A stretch of DNA of 54,223 nt from Sulfobacillus sp. (GCA_027309085.1 DAIDDL010000028.1:1-54223), one strand, 5' to 3'; counted from the stretch's first letter, positions 15,658-25,251 are shown. Notes: generated by a model not told the origin, from the letters alone. Numbers and translations: made by a program.

Positions 15658-16716
15658 CTACTTCCTGTTCGCATCAATCTTCCCTCCGGCTACCAGAATG
15701 TCATTCTGATACAGCACGGCAATTTGGCCGGGTGAAACCGCCCACTGCGGCTCGGCAAACACTAAGTCGGCATGGCTTTCCTTGCCAATCCAGCGGGCTG
15801 CCTGCGGCTCCATGTTATAGCGGATTTTCGCCTCTCCAGACAAGTCCCTGGGAGTAATTGGCAGAACATAATTCACTTCACGGACATGCACCACCGACTC
15901 GGCTGCCTCATCCTTAAGCCCGACGACAACCTGGTTGGCTTGCGCATCCAGACGGACCACGTACCGGGGCTCCGCAGCAGTGATTCCCAGACCGCGCCTT
16001 TGCCCTACAGTGTAAAAAGCCACACCCTGGTGCTGGCCCACCACATGCCCCTCGGTGTCAACAATGTCGCCCGGCTTGCGCGCCTCTGGGCGGTGCTCTT
16101 CCAGATAGCCCTGATAGTCGTTCTTAGGCACAAAACACAGTTCCTGACTTTCCGCCTTATGCGCTGTGGCCAGCCCATACCGGGAGGCGATCGCCCGGCT
16201 GTCTTCTTTATAGTATTCCCCAAGCGGAAACAGAAGATGCGCTAGATCTGCCTGGGTCATCGTATACAGAAGATAGCTCTGATCCTTGGCGTGGTCGGTC
16301 CCCCGCCCCAGGTAGTGCACACCATCTTGGGAATGCAGCCGCACATAATGCCCAGTTGCTAGAAAGTCCGCACCACGCGCGGCCGCCCAATCCCACATAG
16401 CCCCAAACTTGATATAGCGGTTGCACATCGCGCATGGATTCGGAGTGATGCCAGCCAGGTAGCCTTCTTCAAAAGGCTGGATGACCCGCTCAAAAAATTT
16501 CTGCTCCACATCCACCACATAGTGGGGTATCTTTAATTTTTTAGCCACCCGCCTGGCATCAACCAAAGCTTCCAGCGAACAGCAACTGTTAGTGGTTTCA
16601 GCTGGCAAGTGCCGCATTGTCACCCCCACGACATCGTAACCCTGCTCCAACAGCAAAGCGGCAGCCGTCGAAGAATCGACGCCGCCGCTTAATCCCACCA
16701 CAACGGTTCTCGCCAT
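15658..16716 (-). CDS. mnmA: tRNA-specific 2-thiouridylase MnmA
   Basis: Adds sulfur at position 2 of the wobble uridine in tRNA Lys, Glu and Gln, using ATP and persulfide sulfur. The PP-loop GLSGGVDSS lies at residues 8-16. The first catalytic Cys is in NPCAMCNRYIKF and the second in AESQELCFVP, and TVGQRRGLGI marks the C-terminal barrel. 352 residues is standard. ATG 16716 uses a GGAGGAGG that lies inside the last codons of the rrf2 gene, whose stop is one base away. No cysteine desulfurase gene lies between them, unlike many Firmicutes. Confidence 0.96.
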   Translation of the reverse strand: MARTVVVGLSGGVDSSTAAALLLEQGYDVVGVTMRHLPAETTNSCCSLEALVDARRVAKKLKIPHYVVDVEQKFFERVIQPFEEGYLAGITPNPCAMCNRYIKFGAMWDWAAARGADFLATGHYVRLHSQDGVHYLGRGTDHAKDQSYLLYTMTQADLAHLLFPLGEYYKEDSRAIASRYGLATAHKAESQELCFVPKNDYQGYLEEHRPEARKPGDIVDTEGHVVGQHQGVAFYTVGQRRGLGITAAEPRYVVRLDAQANQVVVGLKDEAAESVVHVREVNYVLPITPRDLSGEAKIRYNMEPQAARWIGKESHADLVFAEPQWAVSPGQIAVLYQNDILVAGGKIDANRK

Positions 16717-16717
16717 T

Positions 16718-17173
16718 CTATCCTCCTCCTAATAAGGTAGCAATATTTCGCTTGAAATGATCCTTCTGCACCTCCATCAGAAGCTGGAAACTCATGGAGG
16801 ACATTGTATCAATCAGCGCTTCCTGCACCCGGCTCCATACATCCGGCCCCACACAGTGTTCCATGTCTGGACACCCCTGGGCATCATCTGAACTGCAATC
16901 GGTCAGAGAAATCGGTCCCTCCACAGCATCCACCACGTCACTGACGGAAATTTCCGAAGGCGGTTTCGCCAAAGTATACCCGCCTTGTGCGCCGCGCATC
17001 CCCAGCACCAGTCCCGCCCGTTTCAATGGCGCCATGAGTTGTTCTAAATATTGTTCGGAAATATTTTGAGATTTGGCGATCCAGCTTACGGCAACGGGAC
17101 CCTGGCCGTAATGCAAAGCGAGCTCATAGACAGCCTTCACACCGTACCGGCCCTTGCTCGAAACTTTTATCAT
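16718..17173 (-). CDS. Rrf2 family transcriptional regulator, IscR-like
   Basis: Winged-helix regulator of about 151 residues: MIKVSSKGRYGVKAVYELAL start, recognition helix region ISEQYLEQLMAPLKRAGLV, wing GMRGAQGGYTLAKPP. It keeps three cysteines (DCSSDDAQGCPDMEHC, spaced C-x7-C-x5-C) at the place where IscR binds [2Fe-2S]; CymR of Bacillus lacks these. A role in Fe-S or sulfur homeostasis is therefore likely. The 12-base dyad overlapping its own promoter (17215-17226) suggests autoregulation. The frame opens at 17185; ATG 17173 is chosen because family members start M(I)KVS. Operon with mnmA. Confidence 0.88.
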   Translation of the reverse strand: MIKVSSKGRYGVKAVYELALHYGQGPVAVSWIAKSQNISEQYLEQLMAPLKRAGLVLGMRGAQGGYTLAKPPSEISVSDVVDAVEGPISLTDCSSDDAQGCPDMEHCVGPDVWSRVQEALIDTMSSMSFQLLMEVQKDHFKRNIATLLGGG

Positions 17174-17209
17174 TACCCCCACCATCCTCTTGCCTCTTAA
17201 TCTCCCTTC

Positions 17210-17239
17210 AAAGTATCACCTGTGATCCTCTGAGGTCAA
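17210..17239 (-). promoter_or_regulatory. Promoter of rrf2-mnmA with an overlapping dyad
   Basis: On the minus strand TTGACC (17239-17234) and TACTTT (17215-17210) are 18 bases apart. The dyad ATCACAGGTGAT (17226-17215) lies at the -10 side of the spacer, a good place for repressor binding by the Rrf2 protein itself. Between 17240 and 17537 nothing else is evident apart from the leader of the divergent transporter gene. Confidence 0.45.
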
Positions 17240-17537
17240 TGCCGCATCCCATCATTTTTACAGTAGAATTTGATTATCCCCGGCACAAAGATTAATACCC
17301 CTAGTTCAAACTAGCCACAGACAATACCCCGACCCGAAGCGTTACTCCCGAACGCAACCACAGCGCCGCAACCAATTCTCTCTTTTTATTTTACCACGGT
17401 CCGTCAAATCCATGGTCGTCCGCCGTAAACATTCGTGATATAATTCACATTCGATAATACAGAAGTCTGGTATAGTTACATTTTAAGGCCGCACTCCCAC
17501 TTGGGCGCACGCGCGCGGGAAGGACGATGAAAATCTT

Positions 17538-18812
17538 GTGAAGCGTTCCACGTCATGGGTAATCTTTTTAACGGTGTCCATTATGTACTGTCTCATCTTC
17601 ATGCAGCGAACAGCCCCAGGGCTCATTTCGCAAAAATTGATGGCGCAGTATGCCATCACTCCTACCACACTGTCCCTGATGACGGTTGCGCAATATCTCA
17701 CTTATGCGGCTCTACAGATTCCTGTCGGTCTGTTCGCCAGCAGGATCCACCCCGAGCGGCTGCTGGTGCTGGGATCTCTTTTTGATGGTTTAGGCACCAT
17801 CATGTTTGGCACCAGCGCCAGTTTTCACGCCGTGATACTGTCCCGCATTATCGTTGGAATTGGAGATGCCATGGTCTGGCTCAACATTGTTTTGGTGTTA
17901 GGCAAGTGGTATGACGCTGGAGTCTTCGGAAGAGTTCTGGGATTTGTGGGGATGGCTGGCAATATCGGGGCGATACTCTCGACGTTCCCTTTGGCTTGGT
18001 GGATTGCCGGCGTGGGCTACCACGTGCCATTCGTGGTTCTGGGAAGCGTTCTGATTGCCATCGCTGGATTGAGCGCAATTTTATTTGAACGCACCACGCC
18101 CCGGCGTTCCCGGCTCGACTCAGGCGCCCCGCACAAATACCCGGCCTTTCGCACAATATTCCGCCATCCCTGGGATATCATTGCTCCCATGCTCGCGCAT
18201 TGGGGCTTTATGGGCCCATTCTTGGGATTTGCCAGCCTTTTTGCCATTCCCATGCTGCACAGCCTGTACGGCATGACGGCCGTAGAAGGCGGATATTATC
18301 TTGCTCTCGCGCTATTCGGCTCCCTGGTCGCCGGCCCCATTGTGGGTCCTTTGTCGGATCGCTTGGGCCGAAAAACTCCCTATATATTGGTGGGACTTAC
18401 CGATGTGGCAGCATGGGCCGTGTTTGCGGCGTTTGCACCGGTATTGGCCCCAGCCGTCCTGGCTGTGGTTTTCCTCATCTTGGGCTTTGCCAATGGCGCG
18501 AGCGTCCTCACCTTTGCGGTTCTTCGTGACAACTTTCAGAACAAGGAAGTGGGTTTGGCCTCGGGTATTGCCAACACGGCGGGCTTTCTCTCCGCGGTAC
18601 TCGTACCCTGGGGAATCGGTTTTGTCCTGTCAGGCTTCGCCGGAAGTTCCGCGGCGGCGCGGGACCAGTTGGCGCTGGCCTATGTCACGATTTTTGCGGT
18701 AATGGGCACCATTGGCGCTTTTAAGATCTCCCGAGCGAACAACCCCCGCCAGCAATCCCCCACCGGAACCCTCCAGGGGCCTCGAGATAATCGAGTCGGG
18801 GCAGGCCACTAA
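17538..18812 (+). CDS. MFS-type transporter
   Basis: 424-residue permease with twelve predicted helices and the classical MFS loop motif in the second half (GPLSDRLGRKTPYI) plus RIIVGIGDAMVWLNIVLVLGKWY in the first, resembling sugar-phosphate/nitrate-type or cyanate-type permeases. Substrate not identifiable. GTG 17538 starts the protein; GGAAGGA is 13 bases upstream, rather far. A four-codon mini-ORF (ATG 17527 ending TGA) sits in between and could affect translation. Divergent from rrf2, monocistronic. Confidence 0.8.
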   Translation: MKRSTSWVIFLTVSIMYCLIFMQRTAPGLISQKLMAQYAITPTTLSLMTVAQYLTYAALQIPVGLFASRIHPERLLVLGSLFDGLGTIMFGTSASFHAVILSRIIVGIGDAMVWLNIVLVLGKWYDAGVFGRVLGFVGMAGNIGAILSTFPLAWWIAGVGYHVPFVVLGSVLIAIAGLSAILFERTTPRRSRLDSGAPHKYPAFRTIFRHPWDIIAPMLAHWGFMGPFLGFASLFAIPMLHSLYGMTAVEGGYYLALALFGSLVAGPIVGPLSDRLGRKTPYILVGLTDVAAWAVFAAFAPVLAPAVLAVVFLILGFANGASVLTFAVLRDNFQNKEVGLASGIANTAGFLSAVLVPWGIGFVLSGFAGSSAAARDQLALAYVTIFAVMGTIGAFKISRANNPRQQSPTGTLQGPRDNRVGAGH

Positions 18813-19098
18813 CCCGGCTCCGGCTCACACACCATCCATTAATACGTGTCCATGAGATGAGGCAGGTGCTGTGGCATTCCTCTCTTGGGTCAGCGCGTTC
18901 TTCAGAGGCTCAGGCTATTGCCGAGGGCGTCTCCCCGCGCCACGCCTTACAGTTTTTCCCGTCGTGTTAGGCGCTCCCAACCGTCTTGACCCCGTACCCC
19001 TATTGACCTGCATCACTGTCGGATAACCCCAGGCCAGAGCCTCCGTGGAAATGACAGCGGGAACTGCTGTCCCCATCAGTCGCATAGCCGGGTGCGCA

Positions 19099-19130
19099 CA
19101 AAGCACGGCAGCAGTTGCTGCCGTGCTTTG
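19099..19130. terminator. Hairpin after the complex II operon
   Basis: A 13-bp perfect stem (19099-19111 with 19118-19130) lies 20 bases past the sdhB stop on its downstream side. There is only a TTTG on either flank, so termination efficiency is uncertain. The remainder of 18813-19098 shows no gene. Confidence 0.5.
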
Positions 19131-19150
19131 AATAGGTACCCCGCCCTAAT

Positions 19151-19912
19151 TTAAGTGGGGGTCTCCTGTTTGGCATTTTCATCCTTCCCGCCCAGCTTGC
19201 GGAAGAAGTTGCGGATGGGGTCATAATACCGGTCCGCCACCCGTTCTTTCAACGGAATAATAGCGTTGTCAGTGATATGAATATGCTGCGGGCACACAGT
19301 CGTGCAACATTTTGTCACATTGCACAGACCAATTCCGCCCTCATTTTTTATCTGGGGAATCCGGTCCGCCCGGTCCATCGGGTGCATTTCAAATTCAGCC
19401 ATCTTCACCATGAAGCGGGGACCGTAATATTCATCTTGCTCATGGTGATCCCGGAGCACATGGCACACATCCTGGCAGAGGAAGCACTCAATGCAGTGGT
19501 GAAATTCTTGGATGCGGTCCACGTCCCACTGCTGCATGTGAAATGGAGCAGCTACACCGGGATTGAATGCCGGGATTTTTTTGGCGACTTCATAGTTCCA
19601 CGAGACATCCGTCACCAAGTCTTTAATGATGGGAAATGTCCGCATAGGCTGAATGTGGACTGTTTCCCCCTGATATTCGTCCAAACGGGTTTTACACATC
19701 AGTTTCGGCATGCCATTGATCTCAGCGGAACATGATCCGCAGTGTGCCGCCTTGCAGTTCCAACGCACGGCCAAATCCTGTGCGTCATGGGCCTGCACAT
19801 GATGCACGGCGTCGAGCACCACCATGCCTTCAATACGGGGCACATGGTACTCGACCTCTTCGCCGCCCTCGGCGTCGCCCCGGAAGATACTTAGAACAAA
19901 CTCTTCAGCCAT
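19151..19912 (-). CDS. sdhB: Succinate dehydrogenase/fumarate reductase iron-sulfur subunit
   Basis: Electron-transfer subunit of complex II carrying three clusters. The [2Fe-2S] ferredoxin domain shows WNCKAAHCGSCSAEI and a later MC. The [4Fe-4S] loop is CIECFLCQDVC, and the [3Fe-4S]/[4Fe-4S] ligands are in LCNVTKCCTTVCPQ. 253 residues. It follows sdhA by five bases in a C-A-B order. The C-terminal tail (DRYYDPIRNFF...) is the usual membrane-facing end. The sequence looks closer to the actinobacterial Sdh1-type subunit than to Bacillus SdhB; that is an impression from motifs only. Confidence 0.93.
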   Translation of the reverse strand: MAEEFVLSIFRGDAEGGEEVEYHVPRIEGMVVLDAVHHVQAHDAQDLAVRWNCKAAHCGSCSAEINGMPKLMCKTRLDEYQGETVHIQPMRTFPIIKDLVTDVSWNYEVAKKIPAFNPGVAAPFHMQQWDVDRIQEFHHCIECFLCQDVCHVLRDHHEQDEYYGPRFMVKMAEFEMHPMDRADRIPQIKNEGGIGLCNVTKCCTTVCPQHIHITDNAIIPLKERVADRYYDPIRNFFRKLGGKDENAKQETPT

Positions 19913-19917
19913 GCCGA

Positions 19918-21699
19918 CTACCCCTTTCTTGGTGGGACTTGAGACGTGCCTGCCGCGCTTTCACGCCCCGGAGCGACTGGTCTCGCACAAATCTCCGCCA
20001 GCACTGGCGGCATCTCGGGTACAGGCACCCGCTGGACCCGGTCTCCGTCTGCGGAATATTGGTGGACAAAGTTCCACTTGCCCATCTCAGGCAGTTCGTC
20101 CGGAAAGTCTGACCGCCAATGCCCGCCCCGGCTTTCTTTGCGCTCAAGAGCGCCCCGAATAATGAGCTCGCTGAGCATGAGCATGTTCTCGACATCGAAT
20201 ACGGCGTGCCATCCAGGATTGTAAACCCGGGACCCGCTGGTGCCCATCCGGCGCCCGCGCTCTTGCAGAGCGAGGACCTTGCCCAGGCCCACTTTCAGGT
20301 CGTCCTCTGAGCGCACAATGGCAGCATGGGCCGACATGACAGCCTGGAGTTCTTCATGAATCGCATAAGGATTCTCACCATCGGGACGGTTGAATGGCTC
20401 CAGCACCCGTGCCACTTCCGCTTCTACCACGGACTCGTCAATCGTGACATCGCTCTTCAGGGCGCCAGCATAATCCCGCGCGGCGATCCCCGCCCGGCGT
20501 CCAAAGACCAGGATGTCCGCCAAGGAATTTCCTCCCAGACGGTTTGCTCCATGCAGTCCGCATGCCACTTCCCCAGCCGCAAACAGGCCGGGAATGGTGG
20601 TCGCGCAGGTTTCTGCCTGAGCCTGGACCCCCCCCATCTGGTAGTGGCAGGTCGGCGCCACTTCAAAGGGTTGCTTGGTAATGTCGATGTCTCCTAAGGT
20701 AAGGAACTGTTCATACATCCCCGGTAGCTTCTGCTTGATAAAATCCGCCTTTTTATGGCTGATATCAAGCCATGCGCCGCCGTGCGGAGTACCCCGCCCA
20801 GCCTGCACTTCCTTAAATATTGACCGGGCCACCACATCCCGAGTTGACAGTTCCTGGCGCTCAGGGTCGTAGCGGACCATAAACCGCTCTTTTTCCGAAT
20901 TGTACAGGAGCCCGCCTTCACCGCGCACGCCCTCGGTCACCAAGAGTCCCGCCACACCCGGCGGCCATACCATGCCGGTGGGATGAAACTGAACCATTTC
21001 CATATCTTTCAGATCTGCGCCGATACGGTAAGCCATCGCCGCGCCGTCGCCGGTGCTCTCCCATGAGTTGGAGGTGACTTTGTACAGTTTGCCCCACCCG
21101 CCCGTAGCCAGCACGATAGCTTTGGCTTTAAACAGCACAAAATGTCCGTCCGACCGGTAATAACCCATAGCCCCAGCAATCCGGCTCCCATCCATCAGAA
21201 GTCGGGTAACCGTAACTTCTTGGAAAACCTTGATATCCATGGAAATGGCCTTGTACTGCAAAGTGCGCAGCAATTCCATCCCGGTTCTGTCCCCAATGTG
21301 GGCCAGCCTGCGAAAACTGTGCCCGCCAAATGCCCTTTGCATAATCAGGCCTTCAGGCGTCCGGTCGAATACCGCGCCCCACTGCTCGAGCTCCAGAACC
21401 CGCGATGGCGCTTCCTTGGCGAATACTTCGACAGTACGGTAGTTGTTGATGTAATGCCCGCTTTTCATGGTGTCATAGAAGTGCGTCTGCCAGCTGTCGG
21501 GAGCGTCAAGGTTCCCAATGGATGCTGCGGCGCCTCCTTCAGCCATGACGGTATGGGCTTTACCCAATAGCGATTTGCCGATAACGGCCACCGATACCCC
21601 GCCTTCGGAAGCCGCCTCGACAGCAGCGCGCAATCCCGCTCCGCCGGAGCCCAGAACTAAAACGTCAAATGAATGGGTTTCCATCGTCTCGATATTCAT
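19918..21699 (-). CDS. sdhA: Succinate dehydrogenase/fumarate reductase flavoprotein subunit
   Basis: FAD-containing catalytic subunit oxidising succinate to fumarate, or the reverse. It shows an N-terminal dinucleotide fold (VLVLGSGGAGLRAAVEA) and the FAD-linking region KSLLGKAHTVMAEGG, with the His that bonds FAD covalently in the family. The active-site block is FHPTGMVWPPGVAGLLVTEGVRGEGGLL, then TCHYQMGG, and the helical C-terminal domain. 593 residues. The TGA of sdhC overlaps the ATG at 21699 by one base; a second Met five codons in is an alternative start. Confidence 0.95.
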   Translation of the reverse strand: MNIETMETHSFDVLVLGSGGAGLRAAVEAASEGGVSVAVIGKSLLGKAHTVMAEGGAAASIGNLDAPDSWQTHFYDTMKSGHYINNYRTVEVFAKEAPSRVLELEQWGAVFDRTPEGLIMQRAFGGHSFRRLAHIGDRTGMELLRTLQYKAISMDIKVFQEVTVTRLLMDGSRIAGAMGYYRSDGHFVLFKAKAIVLATGGWGKLYKVTSNSWESTGDGAAMAYRIGADLKDMEMVQFHPTGMVWPPGVAGLLVTEGVRGEGGLLYNSEKERFMVRYDPERQELSTRDVVARSIFKEVQAGRGTPHGGAWLDISHKKADFIKQKLPGMYEQFLTLGDIDITKQPFEVAPTCHYQMGGVQAQAETCATTIPGLFAAGEVACGLHGANRLGGNSLADILVFGRRAGIAARDYAGALKSDVTIDESVVEAEVARVLEPFNRPDGENPYAIHEELQAVMSAHAAIVRSEDDLKVGLGKVLALQERGRRMGTSGSRVYNPGWHAVFDVENMLMLSELIIRGALERKESRGGHWRSDFPDELPEMGKWNFVHQYSADGDRVQRVPVPEMPPVLAEICARPVAPGRESAAGTSQVPPRKG

Positions 21700-22463
21700 C
21701 AGAATAACCTCACATCATGAATTACGCCCATCATCAGAAGGCGGACATACAAATCGGCAATCCACACCGAAAACATCGATGCCCAAGCCCACCAGCCATG
21801 AAACACGTTCAGCGCGGACACACGCTGCCAAATTCCGTAACTGGCTGGCTTCTGCTTCGGTCCATGCGTGGTAGTGCATGAGAAGCAATCCTTGCGGCCG
21901 CCGATCATATTGCGCCAGGCATGGCAGGAAAAAGTGTACCCTGTCAGCAGAATCGCATTGATTAGCAGAATCAAAGAGCCGATTCCGACACCAAATCCAT
22001 TGGAGAATATGAAGCCCTGCACAACATCCTTCCACAAAAATATCAGCACAAACACGGCCAGAAACCATGTGTAGCGATGCAGGTTGTTAATTTTCCATTC
22101 GCCATTATAGTGGCGCGTCTGGTGGGATTTCGGCTCGGTCACAGCACAGCCGAAGGGGTGAAACGAAAAAGCCCGGTAGTACTCCTTGCGGTAGTAATAA
22201 CACGAAAACCGAAAAATCAGCGGCATCCATGCCACATACAGCGCCGTCAATATGTGAAGGCCAAACCACCCTGCGATGTCCGGGGAGAAAAACGGCGACA
22301 CATAGTTATGATAAGTTCCCATGTTATGGAACAGCACTTCCCATAAAGCATAAATCACAAATCCGCTAAATGCGATAATAGTGAATACCGGCTCTACCCA
22401 GTAAGGCATCTTGCCCGCCTGGGTTTTTGGACGATTTAGGCCGGGCTGGCTCGCCTGTGCCAT
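21699..22463 (-). CDS. sdhC: Complex II membrane anchor subunit, single-polypeptide type
   Basis: 254 residues with five hydrophobic helices (roughly 28-48, 66-88, 132-150, 160-180, 222-244, counted with two extra N-terminal residues). It is one long anchor rather than the SdhC/SdhD pair or the Bacillus cytochrome b558. Conserved-looking Cys and His sit near membrane borders: C90 (before YYYRKEYYR), C108, C182-H183 and C195/C198 (DCFSC). This layout recalls the mycobacterial Sdh1 anchor, reported to hold a Rieske-type cluster instead of haem; ligands here are not assigned. ATG 22463 follows GGAGG by six bases. First gene of the C-A-B operon. Confidence 0.8.
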   Translation of the reverse strand: MAQASQPGLNRPKTQAGKMPYWVEPVFTIIAFSGFVIYALWEVLFHNMGTYHNYVSPFFSPDIAGWFGLHILTALYVAWMPLIFRFSCYYYRKEYYRAFSFHPFGCAVTEPKSHQTRHYNGEWKINNLHRYTWFLAVFVLIFLWKDVVQGFIFSNGFGVGIGSLILLINAILLTGYTFSCHAWRNMIGGRKDCFSCTTTHGPKQKPASYGIWQRVSALNVFHGWWAWASMFSVWIADLYVRLLMMGVIHDVRLF

Positions 22464-22583
22464 GGACAACCTCCTCTTGACAGCGTTTTGTCACTGCCGA
22501 CCTATTGGTTTGGCAGTCTCAATACGGTTAAAGTATAACCTAAGCCTAATCGACGCGATTCGCTGCCTTCTTAGGCAAAAGAT

Positions 22584-23909
22584 TCAGACATCACGGTGGT
22601 TCACCCGGCGCAAATCGGCCAGTCTCCGGGCTCGTTCCTGTTCCAGACCTTGGTCCGAGGGAATATACAGAATCGTTCCCTGCAAGTCGTCTGGGAGGTA
22701 GGCCTGCTCCACAAAGTGTTGCGGGAAATTATGCGGATACCGATAGGGCACCGCACTCTTCTCGCCAGAGGAATAGTGCTTGTCCCGCAGATAGTCGGGA
22801 ACGCTGCTCTGTGGCCAACGTTCGAGCGCATCATCCAAGCGGGCCAGAGACGACACCACCGTATTGGATTTTGGCGCGGTTGCAATGTAGAGCACGGCCT
22901 CGGCCATGGGGATCCTGGCCTCCGGCAATCCCACCGCTTCCAGCGCCGTCCATGCGGCCTGCGCCATCACCAGCGCCATGGGGTCTGCCAGACCCACATC
23001 CTCGGCAGCGTGAACGAGAATCCTGCGCATGACGTAGCGCGGGTCAGTCCCGCCAATCAAGAGCCTTCCAAACCAGTACAGCGCAGCATCCGGGTCGGAT
23101 CCCCGCATCGCCTTGATGAATGCAGACGTCACATCATAATGCGAGTCGCCTGCCCTGTCGTGGTAATGAGCGCTCGAGGCCATCACCGCATCGAGGAGAG
23201 TCTCGTCCAGCAGAGCGGTGCCGCGGGCATCGGCGATCAATGTCATCTGCTCCAGTGTTCCCAGAGCCAGACGGGCATCGCCGCCCACGCGCTCGCCAAT
23301 GCGGGAAAACAGATCTTCCGCGACTTCACCCTCATGCCACCAGTTGAGGCGCATTCCCCAAGCCCGTGACAATATGTTCAGCAGAGCTTCCGGAGTCAAT
23401 GCCTTGAGCTCCACCAACAGACAGCGGGATAGGAGAGCACGGTTGATAGACACCCAGGGATTCTCTGTTGTGGCGCCAAACAGCACCATGGTTCCATCCT
23501 CCACAAAGGGAAGCAGGACATCTTGCTGGGACCGGTTGAACCGGTGAATCTCGTCAATGAAAATCAGGGTGCCCGTGGCGTTCATCTTCCACCGCTCCCG
23601 GGCACGCTCTGCTTCTTGACGCACTTCCTTTACGCCGCTGTCAATAGCAGACAGCGGCACAAAGACAAAGTGCGCACTCTCTGCCAAGATCCTGGCCAAA
23701 GTCGTCTTGCCCGTCCCCGCCGGCCCGTGGAAAATCACGGACCGCATCTGTGAGGCCGCCATGGCGCGCAAGATTCCCCCAGGGCCGGTTACGTGCTCCT
23801 GTCCTGCCACTTCATCGAGTGTGCGGGGTCGTAACTTCCAGGCCAGCGGGGCCTGCTCTTCGCGGCTCGACTCACCAGCCTGTGTGAACAGATCATGAGA
23901 CACAGCCAT
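22584..23909 (-). CDS. rarA: Replication-associated recombination protein RarA (MgsA)
   Basis: Clamp-loader-related AAA+ ATPase acting at stalled replication forks. Walker A is FHGPAGTGKTT (about residues 60-70), Walker B LIFIDEIHRFN, sensor 1 GATTENP, then SRC, the RarA-specific central and C-terminal tetramerisation domain (DAALYWFGRLLIGGTDPRYVMRRI and VPDYLRDKHY...YPHNFPQHFVEQAYLP). 441 residues is typical. Start and the ltaA stop share one base (TGATG). rarA, aspS, mnmA and an Rrf2 gene are near neighbours in many Firmicutes. Confidence 0.96.
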   Translation of the reverse strand: MAVSHDLFTQAGESSREEQAPLAWKLRPRTLDEVAGQEHVTGPGGILRAMAASQMRSVIFHGPAGTGKTTLARILAESAHFVFVPLSAIDSGVKEVRQEAERARERWKMNATGTLIFIDEIHRFNRSQQDVLLPFVEDGTMVLFGATTENPWVSINRALLSRCLLVELKALTPEALLNILSRAWGMRLNWWHEGEVAEDLFSRIGERVGGDARLALGTLEQMTLIADARGTALLDETLLDAVMASSAHYHDRAGDSHYDVTSAFIKAMRGSDPDAALYWFGRLLIGGTDPRYVMRRILVHAAEDVGLADPMALVMAQAAWTALEAVGLPEARIPMAEAVLYIATAPKSNTVVSSLARLDDALERWPQSSVPDYLRDKHYSSGEKSAVPYRYPHNFPQHFVEQAYLPDDLQGTILYIPSDQGLEQERARRLADLRRVNHRDV

Positions 23910-24931
23910 CAGCCTTTCAGTTGTGAGAATTCCAGCAGTGTCCTGTCGATATCTGCGTCCGTAACGTCAAGATGCGTGACCAGGCGCAGGCGCCTAGGTC
24001 CCATCGCGCTGACGAGCACGCCTTGCGCTGCCAGGTGCTGAATGACCTCCGTGGCATCTCTGTCCAGATTGACCATCACCATATTGGTCGGAACGGAAGG
24101 CTGGTCCACCTGGTAGCCAGCCCGCCGCAACTGCTCCGCCAGACGGGCGGCCCGGACATGGTCTTCTTCCAGTCTGTCAATATGGTGTTCGATGGCATAC
24201 AATCCTGCCGCCGCTAGTATGCCCGCCTGGCGCATTCCCCCGCCCAGCCACTTCCGGTACACGCGGGCTTGGTCGATATAGTCCTTGGGGCCCGCAAGAA
24301 CAGACCCTACGGGAGCGCCCAGTCCTTTGGAAAAGCACATGGAGACGGAATCCATGTCTGCTGTCAAACTGGCAATGGACACGTGCAGGGCCACGGCGGC
24401 ATTGGCAATCCTCGCGCCGTCCAAGTGCACAGCCAGCCCGTGCTCCCGAGCCACCTCAACCAAGGGCATCAAGCGGGAGCGGGACAGCGCGGCGCCGCCC
24501 GCACGGTTATGGGTGTTTTCCAAGGATAGCAGCCGCGGCCGGGGATGGTGGATGTTCCGGGGCCGGATCCGGTCTGAAAGCTCCTCAGGAGTCATCAGTC
24601 CTTCGTCCCCCGCCAATTCCGTAAAAGTGGCCTGTGACCACATGGCCGCGCCGCCACCCTCATAAAAATAAATGTGATTGTCGCGGTGGATGAAAACTTC
24701 ATCCCCGCGCTGAGTATGGGTGAGCAGAGCGATTTGGTTGGCCATGGTTCCCGACGGCACAAACACGCTCGCCTCTTTGCCCAGCAGTTCGGCAGCCACC
24801 CGTTCCAAACGGTTTACTGTAGGGTCTTCGCCATACACGTCATCTCCCACTTCGGCCTGGCACATGGCATCCCGCATAGCGGCTGTAGGCTTGGTAACCG
24901 TGTCTGAACGCAAATCAACCATGTTTCCCAT
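23909..24931 (-). CDS. ltaA: Low-specificity L-threonine aldolase
   Basis: PLP enzyme splitting threonine or allo-threonine to glycine and acetaldehyde. It has the family start [31 protein letters not shown], the [11 protein letters not shown] Asp that holds the pyridine nitrogen, and the Schiff-base Lys in [13 protein letters not shown]. 340 residues is normal. It overlaps trxA upstream (TAATG) and rarA downstream (TGATG), so the three are translationally linked. Confidence 0.93.
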   Translation of the reverse strand: MGNMVDLRSDTVTKPTAAMRDAMCQAEVGDDVYGEDPTVNRLERVAAELLGKEASVFVPSGTMANQIALLTHTQRGDEVFIHRDNHIYFYEGGGAAMWSQATFTELAGDEGLMTPEELSDRIRPRNIHHPRPRLLSLENTHNRAGGAALSRSRLMPLVEVAREHGLAVHLDGARIANAAVALHVSIASLTADMDSVSMCFSKGLGAPVGSVLAGPKDYIDQARVYRKWLGGGMRQAGILAAAGLYAIEHHIDRLEEDHVRAARLAEQLRRAGYQVDQPSVPTNMVMVNLDRDATEVIQHLAAQGVLVSAMGPRRLRLVTHLDVTDADIDRTLLEFSQLKG

Positions 24932-25251
24932 TAGAGGCCTAATTTCTTGAGAAGCTGCGCCTTAGGCAGAGCACCGACTACTCGAGAAGTTTCTTGCCCA
25001 CCGTGGAATTTAATCAACGTGGGGATGCTCATCACGCCATATTCCGCAGCGATCGTAGGATTTTCGTCTACATTGAGCTTTGCCACGGTCACCGTTCCCT
25101 GCCGTTCCCCCGCCACTTCTTCCAGAATCGGGCTGATCATGCGGCAGGGCACACACCACGCCGCCCAGAAATCCACAATCACGGGAACCGGAGACTGATC
25201 AATAACGGAATGAAAATTCGATTGATTCACCACTACAACATTATCTGCCAC
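24931..25251 (-). CDS. trxA: Thioredoxin with WCVPC active site
   Basis: About 106 residues; dithiol reductase. The active site reads [12 protein letters not shown], so the Gly of the usual WCGPC is Val, which should shift its redox potential. The cis-proline block [14 protein letters not shown] and the end ([10 protein letters not shown]) are standard. An open frame extends to 25353, but GGAGG lies 5-8 bases before tandem GTG codons at 25254 and 25251, giving normal thioredoxin length. Head of trxA-ltaA-rarA. The 6S RNA candidate and its terminator lie just upstream. Confidence 0.9.
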   Translation of the reverse strand: MADNVVVVNQSNFHSVIDQSPVPVIVDFWAAWCVPCRMISPILEEVAGERQGTVTVAKLNVDENPTIAAEYGVMSIPTLIKFHGGQETSRVVGALPKAQLLKKLGL

